64,000 bases of DNA from Sulfurimonas paralvinellae. Lineage in GTDB: Bacteria > Campylobacterota > Campylobacteria > Campylobacterales > Sulfurimonadaceae. Below the pieces are notes generated by a model. It saw nothing but the letters and a program-made list of their open reading frames with translations, made no database searches and was not told the DNA's origin. This document shows, one piece after another, positions 7,532 to 14,308 of the stretch (position 1 is the first letter of the stretch; each line of letters opens with the position of its first letter). Where the stretch lies: NCBI RefSeq assembly GCF_014905135.1, contig NZ_CP041406.1, forward strand, positions 186,001 to 250,000, written 5' to 3'. The translations under genes and the position numbers were made by a program.

Positions 7532-8563
7532 CTATACGACCTCGATTAAATGTTTTGAACGTGGGGTGGTTCTTCCAATCGGGCTTAAATCAAGTCTCGC
7601 ATTTTTTGTAATTTTTAAAAAGTCATCAACAGCATCTTTTCGCACGGCACACAGCAGTCCGCCGGAAGTCTGGGCATCACATAATATATCTTGCTGCTCA
7701 GGTGTCATCGGAGAGATCTTTTCGCCGTAACTTTCAAAGTTTCTACGTGTACCGCCGGGAACACAGCCCATTTGCAGGTACTTTTTAATATTTTTGAGTG
7801 TCGGTACTTTATCAAACTCTACAACTGCACTGATATTACTCCCTTCACATATCTCGCTTAAATGTCCAAGCAGACCGAAGCCGGTTACATCTGTGATGGC
7901 AGTTACACCCTCAAGCTGAGAAATCTCTGCGCCGATTTTGTTTAGCGTACACATGGCTTCAACGGCGACATCAATATCTCCATCAGCTATTTTTCCCTGC
8001 TTTTGCGCAGTTGTAAGAATTCCTATACCCAATGGTTTTGTCAAAAAGAGCTCACATTCACTCTCTGCTGTATCATTACGTTTGAGATGTTCGTTTTTTG
8101 CTATACCTGTAACGGCAAGTCCGAAAATAGGCTCAGGCGAATCTATGCTGTGCCCTCCGGCTAAAGGAATGCCGGCATCTTCACAAACTGAGCGACCGCC
8201 GTCAATCACTTCACGGGCCACATCGGCATCAAGCTTGTTGATGGGCCAGCCAAAGATGGCAATAGCCATGACAGGTTTGCCACCCATGGCATAAATGTCA
8301 CTGATGGCATTGGTTGCAGCGATGCGTCCGAAAGTAAAAGGGTCATCTACGATTGGCATAAAAAAGTCGGTTGTACTTAGAACAGAAGTGCCGTTGCCTA
8401 AATCAAGCGCCGCGGCATCATCTTTTGTACTGTTACCGACTAAAAGCTCAGGGTAAACAATAGTTTCACGTGAGCTTTTTAAAATAGAATCAAGTAGTTT
8501 TGGAGAAATTTTACAGCCGCATCCTGCACCGTGGCTGTACTGTGTGAGTTTTATATCTTTCAT
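7532..8563 (-). CDS. selD: Selenide, water dikinase (selenophosphate synthase SelD)
   Basis: A 343-residue enzyme making selenophosphate from selenide and ATP. The N-terminal motif [16 protein letters not shown] matches the family, with catalytic Cys15 (Cys rather than selenocysteine) and Lys18. Further family features are [35 protein letters not shown] and DAQTSGGLL. It is in operon with selU. No selA, selB or Sec tRNA is in the window, so the visible use of selenium is tRNA modification. Confidence 0.95.
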   Translation of the reverse strand: MKDIKLTQYSHGAGCGCKISPKLLDSILKSSRETIVYPELLVGNSTKDDAAALDLGNGTSVLSTTDFFMPIVDDPFTFGRIAATNAISDIYAMGGKPVMAIAIFGWPINKLDADVAREVIDGGRSVCEDAGIPLAGGHSIDSPEPIFGLAVTGIAKNEHLKRNDTAESECELFLTKPLGIGILTTAQKQGKIADGDIDVAVEAMCTLNKIGAEISQLEGVTAITDVTGFGLLGHLSEICEGSNISAVVEFDKVPTLKNIKKYLQMGCVPGGTRRNFESYGEKISPMTPEQQDILCDAQTSGGLLCAVRKDAVDDFLKITKNARLDLSPIGRTTPRSKHLIEVV

Positions 8564-8637
8564 AATGTATAATATCCTGAATTTAAGTTTTATATACTAG
8601 TCTTCTTTGTCTAAGAAGAAGATTAACAGGAGAGAAG

Positions 8638-9114
8638 ATGCAGTCAAATATCATAGAAATACCAAATTATAAAAGAATAAATCTCAAGCATATAGTTTTA
8701 GACTACAACGGCACGATAGCCAAAGACGGTGTTTTAAAAGAAGAGATCAAAGAACTCCTAGTTACTTTGGCTCAGCACTATACATTACATGTGATTACGG
8801 CAGATACTTTTGGCAGTGTAAACAAAGAACTGCAGGATTTAGACTTGCATATTAAGATCTTACGCAGTCAAAATCACACCTTGGAAAAAGAGGACTATAT
8901 TATTGAACTCAATGAAAGTCAATGTGCAGCTATCGGCAACGGCAATAATGATGCCAAAATGCTACAAAGTGCAGAAATAGGTATTTGTGTAATTGGCGAT
9001 GAAGGGTGCAGCACAAAAAGTCTGCTTGCTTCAGACATAGCATGTAGGTCTATATCTGAGGCGCTTGAACTCTTTGTGTATCCTAAAAGATTAATCGCTA
9101 CGCTTAGGGTATAA
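8638..9114 (+). CDS. HAD-superfamily protein, soluble P-type ATPase-like
   Basis: A 158-residue single-domain HAD protein. Motif I reads LDYNGTIAKDG, with predicted nucleophile Asp22 and Asn where phosphatases have the second Asp. The C-terminal part (IGNGNNDAKML, then IGICVIGDEG) resembles the P domain of metal-transporting ATPases (GDGxNDxxxL). This is the pattern of the soluble P-type ATPase-like group. The substrate is unknown. It is divergent from selD and overlaps the convergent nitroreductase gene by 11 bases. AGGAGAG precedes the ATG. Confidence 0.75.
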   Translation: MQSNIIEIPNYKRINLKHIVLDYNGTIAKDGVLKEEIKELLVTLAQHYTLHVITADTFGSVNKELQDLDLHIKILRSQNHTLEKEDYIIELNESQCAAIGNGNNDAKMLQSAEIGICVIGDEGCSTKSLLASDIACRSISEALELFVYPKRLIATLRV

Positions 9115-9733
9115 ACTCCACGACTTCATCAAACGGCAGTCTGAGTTGTTTAGATTGTGGATTGAGTCTGTATCCAAATGGTAAGATGAGTGCCACTTGA
9201 AACTTTGTTGTGTCCAAATCCAATATCTCTTCAACTTTTTCTTTTTCAAAGCCTTCTATCGGGCAGGAGTCGATGCCAATAAAGGCAGCACCCGTCATCA
9301 TGTTTGCTACGGCAATATAGGTCTGTCTCGTACTCCAGCAGTAGATATTTTCATCACTACTGAGTGTATTTGCCAAATGGCTTGCATAAAGACCCATGTA
9401 CATATCAAGAGATTCCTGTGGCATCTCACGTCTTCTAAATCTTTTTTCAACCTCACCGGATTCTACTTTCAGGCTCTCAATGCCGGCAAGAACGATTACA
9501 AGATGGGAACATGAAGTGATCTGTACCTGATTCCAACACACCGGCCTGAGCTTGGCTTTGAGCTCTTCATTTGTTATCACTAAAAATTTCCATGCTTCCA
9601 TACCGAATGACGATGGCGATTTCCTGCCGCACTCTAAAATAAAGTGCATATCCTCGTCACTTATCTTCTTTGTCTCATCAAAGATCTTACACGCATGGCG
9701 AAAGTTCATCGCATCCATAAATTTATTTTGCAT
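9104..9733 (-). CDS. Nitroreductase family FMN-dependent oxidoreductase
   Basis: A 209-residue flavoprotein of the NfsB/nitroreductase fold. Family features are the N-terminal RHACKIFD (usual R-x-S-x-R-x-F region), ILECGRKSPSSFGMEAWKFLVI, and the C-terminal GFEKEKVEEILDLD and VALILPFGYR. These enzymes reduce nitro compounds, quinones or flavins with NAD(P)H. The ATG at 9733 is chosen over a GTG at 9739 because the AAAGGGG ribosome binding site sits 5-6 bases before the ATG and overlaps the GTG. Confidence 0.88.
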   Translation of the reverse strand: MQNKFMDAMNFRHACKIFDETKKISDEDMHFILECGRKSPSSFGMEAWKFLVITNEELKAKLRPVCWNQVQITSCSHLVIVLAGIESLKVESGEVEKRFRRREMPQESLDMYMGLYASHLANTLSSDENIYCWSTRQTYIAVANMMTGAAFIGIDSCPIEGFEKEKVEEILDLDTTKFQVALILPFGYRLNPQSKQLRLPFDEVVEFIP

Positions 9734-9791
9734 TTTCACCCCTTTAATATGTCAATTTGCCATAAATTTCAAGACAGTTTCGTAAATGTTT

Positions 9792-9797
9792 TATAAT
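9792..9797 (+). promoter_or_regulatory. -10 box of the zinc-ribbon protein gene
   Basis: TATAAT lies 24 bases before the ATG at 9822, with an AGGAG ribosome binding site at 9810-9814. This supports starting the gene at 9822 rather than at the longer in-frame start at 9786, which lies upstream of the promoter. Confidence 0.55.
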
Positions 9798-9821
9798 CAT
9801 AGCACAAACAGGAGTAGAGAG

Positions 9822-10166
9822 ATGATTTTAGGAAAATGTCCCTATTGTGATGATGGTCAGATAGAGGTGCGTGATAAAGAGGTGCGAGGGAAGAAGGTAA
9901 AACTTTATGCCTGTTCCAACGCTCACTGGATGAGTGAAGACGGTGAGATGTACGAGCTGCGTGAGGACGCGACCTGCGGCTTTCGCATCTGGCAGAACTC
10001 TCTTGCAAAATACGGCAAATGGCTTTCATACAAAGAGGTGCGTGAGCTTTTGAGCGAAGGCGAGCTTGAGGTAGAACTGCTGAGTAAAAAATACGGTAAG
10101 AAAATCTACTATACCAAAACAATAATTCTTAATGAAGAGTACGGCGTAAGTGTACTTTGGGATTAA
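9822..10166 (+). CDS. Zinc-ribbon protein resembling topoisomerase C-terminal domains
   Basis: A 114-residue protein starting MILGKCPYCDDGQ. A CPYC pair is followed by a second cysteine region (ACSNAHW) and later by CGFRIWQNSLAKYGKWLSYKEVRELL. This resembles the short C-terminal modules of type IA topoisomerases. It is a stand-alone small protein, so a DNA- or protein-binding role is possible but unproven. It ends 12 bases from the convergent hypothetical gene. Confidence 0.65.
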   Translation: MILGKCPYCDDGQIEVRDKEVRGKKVKLYACSNAHWMSEDGEMYELREDATCGFRIWQNSLAKYGKWLSYKEVRELLSEGELEVELLSKKYGKKIYYTKTIILNEEYGVSVLWD

Positions 10167-10178
10167 TCAAGGCTTCCT

Positions 10179-11219
10179 TCATTTCTTATTCTTTGTTTGG
10201 TTGAGTTGGTCAATTTTTTGAACTACTTGAGTGATTTCTGGTTGGAGGTTTGGACACCTGTATTGTAAAAGTTTCATAATTACAGGAAAATTTGAAGTAT
10301 CTTTAAAAAAACGCTCTTCTAAATATCTTGCTTGATAATTTGTATTGTTAATAATATGATTAAATATTTTATTTGAATTGTCTATCATAAAATATACATT
10401 TTTAGAATTGCATATTTCGACAGGAAGTTTTTGAATATTGTTTACAAAAGTATAATGTGCTAAAAAAGTTGTTTCTATAGCTATGACATCTGAGGTGTAT
10501 TCAATATCCATAAATTTTCTGTCTTTTACTTGATTTATATATTTATTATATGCTAAATGATACTTGTCCAGCACTTGCTGTAAATTTTTTAAAACATTAT
10601 GGTCAATAGCATATATTTCTGCTCGATCTTTATCTGTATTACCTATATATCTATCTGAATATTCTCCATAATAAAACCCAACCAAAATAGCCATAACTTT
10701 AAATCTAAAAGTTTTTCTCTCAGGAATATCGAAATAGACCTTCCCTTCCGGATAACGCATTATCATTCGGTAGATTGCATCATGCACTTTTGTAAACTCT
10801 TTTGGCGGTAGGTTTTCATAGGCCATAGAGTTGTCGTTTCTTGGAGGCACAAGCAGTCCGTAAATCTCTTTATAAAAAAGTGTCCACCATACTATGTCTT
10901 CCACACTGTCTTTTGGAAGAAGTGCGACACCTTTTTTAAAGTGATAGTTCATTTTCATCAGTAAAGGAGCCATTACAAAACTGTTGTAATCAAAATAGGG
11001 ATGTAACTCTTTTATGTAGATACGATACTCCATCGCTTTTAAAAACTCTTCACTCGCTTTCGGGTTTTTGGACTTTTCAAGTGGGTACATTGTATGCACC
11101 TCTTTGTAAGTTCTTTCCTGCCATGTTGTAAAGAAGATGTAAACGCTCATAAGCAGTAAGCCCATCAGTGCTAGAATAATTTTATTTTTATGTTTTTTTA
11201 TCATCTTATGTAACTTCAC
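10179..11219 (-). CDS. Hypothetical single-pass membrane protein
   Basis: A 346-residue protein I do not recognise. It has a basic N-terminus (MKLHKMIKKHKNK) and one transmembrane helix at about residues 13-31, then a large, mostly helical, aromatic-rich domain predicted outside the cytoplasm. The part of the gene coding for the C-terminal half (about 10200-10700) is visibly richer in A and T than the neighbours and uses more AAT/ATA/TTA codons, which may indicate a different origin. No ribosome binding site is obvious. Confidence 0.7.
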   Translation of the reverse strand: MKLHKMIKKHKNKIILALMGLLLMSVYIFFTTWQERTYKEVHTMYPLEKSKNPKASEEFLKAMEYRIYIKELHPYFDYNSFVMAPLLMKMNYHFKKGVALLPKDSVEDIVWWTLFYKEIYGLLVPPRNDNSMAYENLPPKEFTKVHDAIYRMIMRYPEGKVYFDIPERKTFRFKVMAILVGFYYGEYSDRYIGNTDKDRAEIYAIDHNVLKNLQQVLDKYHLAYNKYINQVKDRKFMDIEYTSDVIAIETTFLAHYTFVNNIQKLPVEICNSKNVYFMIDNSNKIFNHIINNTNYQARYLEERFFKDTSNFPVIMKLLQYRCPNLQPEITQVVQKIDQLNQTKNKK

Positions 11220-11316
11220 TGAAAAGAAAAATTATTATATCTTGTTTGTTGATATTTTAAAAGCAATTTAGATAACACGGCATAATACTGTAAGAATGAT
11301 TTTGGATGAATTTCGC

Positions 11317-11322
11317 TAAAAT
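11317..11322 (+). promoter_or_regulatory. -10 box giving a probably leaderless histidine kinase mRNA
   Basis: TAAAAT ends six bases before the ATG at 11329, so transcription should start at or next to the start codon. No ribosome binding site is present between them, consistent with a leaderless transcript. Confidence 0.4.
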
Positions 11323-11328
11323 TAATCT

Positions 11329-12543
11329 ATGTTACAGCAGTATCAAGAAGCGATTGAAAACAGCAATATTGTCTCTAAAACCGATGTAAACGGCATCATT
11401 ACTTTTGTGAATGATGAGTTTTGCAAGATATCGGGTTACTCCAAAGAGGAGCTGCTTGGGAAAAATCATAATATTGTCAGACATCCTGATGTTCCCGCTT
11501 CAAAATTCAAACTCCTTTGGCAGACCATAAAAGCTAAAAAGATCTACAAAGCTACTGTAAAAAACCGTGCCAAAGACGGCTCTACATTTTATGTCAACAC
11601 GACAGTCATTCCCATTTTAGATGAAAAAGATATGATCCAGGAGTTCATAGCGATCCGTTATGATGTGACCAAAGAGGTATTTTACCGGGAGTCTTTGGAA
11701 AAAAAAGAGCTCGAACTCGAAGAGCTGAACCGCGGACTTGAAAAAAGAGTCGAAGAAAAAACAAAGGAGTTAAAAGAGCTTAATGAGACACTTGAAAGGC
11801 GTGTCAAAAAGGAGATAGCAAAGAACGAGGAGAAGCAGAAGGTCATGTTCTGGCAGTCACGATTTGCGTCCATGGGAGAGATGATTGCCAACATTGCCCA
11901 TCAGTGGCGACAACCGCTGACAGAGTTGAATCTAACACTCTTTTCTCTGAAAAAAGCGGCTTTGGATGGAGATAAGGAAGCGGTAGATGCACTTTATAAT
12001 GATGGCAAAGTGCTTATAAAAAATATGTCCAATACCATAGAAGACTTCTCGAATTTTTTTAAGCCTGAAAAAGAGAAACAGCCTTTCTTGTTGCGTGAGA
12101 GTATTGAAGAGGCACTTCATATCTTAAAACGAGTACTTAAACGCGATATGATACAGGTAAAAACAAGCTATGAAGATGTGCAGATTCTTGGTATTTCAAA
12201 CGAGTTCACGCAGGTCATTGTCAATCTTTTGAAAAACTCCCGTGATGCTTTTGTGGAGAAAAGTATTCTGATCCGTGAGATAGACATCCAGATAAAAAGC
12301 GATAACGGGTTTGCTTATGTGTGGATCACGGATAATGCCGGCGGCATCAAAGAAAAAGAGCGCTATAAGATATTTGAGCCTTATTTCACAACCAAGCATG
12401 CGTCTCAGGGAACGGGGCTTGGTCTTTTTATGTCAAAGATGATCTGTGAAAAAGGGTTTAACGCTTCACTCGATGTCAGCTCAAAAAAAGGTATGACGAC
12501 TTTTAAGATAAAAATCCCTCTGGAGACAAAAAATGCGCAGTAA
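11329..12543 (+). CDS. PAS-domain sensor histidine kinase
   Basis: A 404-residue cytoplasmic kinase with no membrane segment. An Aer-like PAS domain covers about residues 10-114 (SKTDVNGIITFVNDEF, RHPDVPASKFKLLW), then a long coiled coil at about 118-175. The dimerisation helix carries phospho-acceptor His191 (IANIAHQWRQPL), and the ATP-binding domain has VIVNLLKNSRDAF, ITDNAGGI and GTGLGLFMSKMI. It overlaps its response regulator by 11 bases, so they form a two-component pair. A redox or FAD/haem-type cue is suggested by the PAS type but is not proven. Confidence 0.9.
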   Translation: MLQQYQEAIENSNIVSKTDVNGIITFVNDEFCKISGYSKEELLGKNHNIVRHPDVPASKFKLLWQTIKAKKIYKATVKNRAKDGSTFYVNTTVIPILDEKDMIQEFIAIRYDVTKEVFYRESLEKKELELEELNRGLEKRVEEKTKELKELNETLERRVKKEIAKNEEKQKVMFWQSRFASMGEMIANIAHQWRQPLTELNLTLFSLKKAALDGDKEAVDALYNDGKVLIKNMSNTIEDFSNFFKPEKEKQPFLLRESIEEALHILKRVLKRDMIQVKTSYEDVQILGISNEFTQVIVNLLKNSRDAFVEKSILIREIDIQIKSDNGFAYVWITDNAGGIKEKERYKIFEPYFTTKHASQGTGLGLFMSKMICEKGFNASLDVSSKKGMTTFKIKIPLETKNAQ

Positions 12544-13213
12544 ATTTTTAAAAACACTCAGGGTGCTTCTTGTCGAGGATGAAGAGAAACTCTCACAACT
12601 GCTAAAAAATGCCATTGGTGATAGTTTTTACAAGTTTAGTGTCGCGCATGACGGAGAAGAGGGTTTGGAGCTTTTTGAAAAGATAGAGCCTGATATTGTC
12701 ATTACCGATATCATGATGCCAAAAATTACAGGACTTGAGATGGCTAAGAAGATAAAAGCCATAGATAGAAATGTTCCCATCATCATATTGAGTGCTTTTA
12801 GTGATACGGAGAAGTTTTTGGATGCCATTGATGTAGGTGTCGTGAAGTATTTTATAAAACCTTTTGACCCTGATGAACTTTTGGATTACATCAAGTCTTT
12901 GGAAGGTTTTTTCGGGGAACGTTCACTCTCATTACATGGAGAGTTTACCTACAATAAAAGTAAAAGAACACTCTACAAAAAGGGTAGATACATTGCTTTG
13001 ACAAAGAAAGAAAAAGAGTTTTTGCAACTGTTGATTGAGAATCATAGTGAGGGCGTATTGATTGTCGATGATGCAAAGATAAAAGAGTTGTTATGGGATA
13101 GCGATGCCACTGATGCGAGGCTGCGGACTTTCGTTCGGCGTCTGCGTGAGAAGACCTCAAAAGATCTTGTTAAAAATGTCAAAGGAGAGGGCTACCAGAT
13201 AGTGGTAGCCTGA
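12533..13213 (+). CDS. OmpR-type response regulator
   Basis: A 226-residue two-domain regulator. The receiver covers residues 8-120 with acidic E15/D16, phospho-acceptor Asp59 (VITDIMMP) and Lys109 (YFIKPF). A winged-helix DNA-binding domain of the OmpR/PhoB class follows (LTKKEKEFLQLLIEN, DARLRTFVRRLREK, VKGEGYQIV). It is translationally coupled to the PAS kinase through an 11-base overlap. Targets are unknown; the secreted-peptide gene lies convergent, 8 bases beyond its stop. Confidence 0.92.
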   Translation: MRSKFLKTLRVLLVEDEEKLSQLLKNAIGDSFYKFSVAHDGEEGLELFEKIEPDIVITDIMMPKITGLEMAKKIKAIDRNVPIIILSAFSDTEKFLDAIDVGVVKYFIKPFDPDELLDYIKSLEGFFGERSLSLHGEFTYNKSKRTLYKKGRYIALTKKEKEFLQLLIENHSEGVLIVDDAKIKELLWDSDATDARLRTFVRRLREKTSKDLVKNVKGEGYQIVVA

Positions 13214-13221
13214 GATATGAA

Positions 13222-13362
13222 TTATTTTGTATAAAGATCTGTACTTGGATGGTATGGTTTTGTGATGGATGGTTTTTTTACCGTTTTTGTATCGTAGTGA
13301 ACGATATTTTCTGCCTGTGCGGCAACGAATGCAAATGTTAGTGCTAATACGATTTTTGTCAT
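13222..13362 (-). CDS. Small secreted peptide of unknown function
   Basis: A 46-residue ORF starting MTKIVLALTFAFVAAQA, which reads as a complete Sec signal peptide with cleavage after AQA at residue 17. The mature product would be only 29 residues, basic and rich in Lys, Thr, Tyr and Pro, with no cysteine. The ATG at 13362 has AAGGA 8 bases upstream; the longer in-frame start at 13449 has no ribosome binding site. An FNR-type box and -10 element lie upstream, giving a leader of about 70 bases. I recognise no family. Confidence 0.65.
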   Translation of the reverse strand: MTKIVLALTFAFVAAQAENIVHYDTKTVKKPSITKPYHPSTDLYTK

Positions 13363-13439
13363 ATTTTTTCCTTTATATGGTAAGTTTTTTTGATATTTTT
13401 TAAATAAGACAATTTTTGTCCGATTTAAAACTTGGCAGA

Positions 13440-13481
13440 ATGATATCAAGTTATTTTTGTAAAAAAGTTGATATATATCAA
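13440..13481 (-). promoter_or_regulatory. FNR-type box with class II spacing to a -10 element
   Basis: TTGATATATATCAA (13468-13481) is a perfect TTGAT-N4-ATCAA site. Leftward, TATCAT (13445-13440) is centred 32 bases from the box centre. That is the spacing expected when an FNR/CRP-family activator binds at -41.5. Transcription would start near 13433 and read into the small secreted peptide gene. Which regulator binds is not known; the cysteine-free Crp/Fnr protein at 5407-6090 has a different recognition helix. Confidence 0.6.
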
Positions 13482-13491
13482 GAAATTGATT

Positions 13492-14193
13492 TTATCGCCA
13501 AATGATATTTTTGGCTTCTAACAGCAGTGATTTATCAAAATTTTTTTTAGCTTGTTTGAGGTCGCCGATGTTGTTTTGGGTCTCGCGAAAATCTTGAATG
13601 AAGTATGGCTGTTCATATCCTCTTGAGTGTAAATCTTTTATGATGGAATTGATGTCATGCTCATCCAAAAGATCTGCATGCAGAGTGGTGCGTACCTCAA
13701 ACTTTACATCCGATGCCATAAGCAGGTCAAGTGTTTGAGAAAACTCTCTGTATTTTCTAGAATGGGTTATTTGCTCAAATTTGTCTGCAGGTGCTTTGTA
13801 ATCAAGGGCTATATAATCTATGAGTTTGGCTTCAAGCAGTTTTTGCATCATTTGAGGATTGGTGCCGTTGGTGTCGAGTTTGATTAAAAATCCAAGTGCT
13901 TTGATAGCTTGGCAAAAGGGCTGGAGTTGATGAAGTGTTGCTTCACCTCCGGAGAGAACGACGCCTTCTAGCAGATTGACTCTGCTGCGTAGAAAGTCCA
14001 GTGCATCTTCAAATGTGTAATTACCGCTCTTTGCAAAGACAATATCTTTGTTATAGCAGTAATCACACCGCATATTGCATCCGCTGAACCAAAAAATAGC
14101 AGCGAGATGGTTAGGATAATCGAGATGCGTGAACTTCGTTATATCATAGATGACTTTATCGTTCTTTGAATTGAACCCGCTGTCTGTGTTCAC
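13492..14193 (-). CDS. nrdG: Anaerobic ribonucleotide reductase activating enzyme (NrdG-type radical SAM)
   Basis: A 233-residue radical SAM protein with CxxxCxxC at C39, C43 and C46 (CNMRCDYC) and VVLSGGEATLH downstream. These enzymes generate the glycyl radical on class III ribonucleotide reductase. It starts with GTG at 14193 after an AGGG, overlapping the glycyl-radical peptide ORF by 38 bases. No later ATG precedes the conserved region. It lies immediately downstream of nrdD and the peptide gene, forming a three-gene unit. Confidence 0.85.
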   Translation of the reverse strand: MNTDSGFNSKNDKVIYDITKFTHLDYPNHLAAIFWFSGCNMRCDYCYNKDIVFAKSGNYTFEDALDFLRSRVNLLEGVVLSGGEATLHQLQPFCQAIKALGFLIKLDTNGTNPQMMQKLLEAKLIDYIALDYKAPADKFEQITHSRKYREFSQTLDLLMASDVKFEVRTTLHADLLDEHDINSIIKDLHSRGYEQPYFIQDFRETQNNIGDLKQAKKNFDKSLLLEAKNIIWR

Positions 14194-14308
14194 CTGTTTT
14201 CCCTATGTTAAAGCTCTCAACAGGTCTATGGTAACCCATAACTCTTGTGTAGACAATACACTTTTGACGTTTACTCTCTAAAAGCATTAAAATATCTTCT
14301 TTACTCAT
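14156..14308 (-). CDS. Detached glycyl-radical loop of class III ribonucleotide reductase (50 residues)
   Basis: The product starts MSKEDILMLLESKRQK and contains YTRVMGYHRPVESFNIGK, then a basic tail. R-V-x-G-Y followed by F-N-x-G-K and E-x-x-x-R is the C-terminal glycyl-radical signature of NrdD; E. coli NrdD has RRVCGYLGS, PFNAGKQEE. Gly25 is the predicted radical site. The ATG at 14308 overlaps the nrdD stop as ATGA, and AAGGAG lies 7 bases upstream inside nrdD, so translation looks coupled. NrdD itself lacks this segment. The simplest reading is a split enzyme; a sequence error that split one gene is the main alternative. Confidence 0.75.
   Translation of the reverse strand: MSKEDILMLLESKRQKCIVYTRVMGYHRPVESFNIGKTGEHRQRVQFKER

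Noticed and set aside
8601-8619. TCTTCTT/AAGAAGA inverted repeat before the HAD gene
   Set aside because: Only seven A/T-rich pairs and no T-run; likely chance in purine-rich leader sequence.
13363-13449. Longer form of the secreted peptide starting at 13449
   Set aside because: It has no ribosome binding site, would put 29 residues before the signal peptide, and starts upstream of the predicted promoter start.
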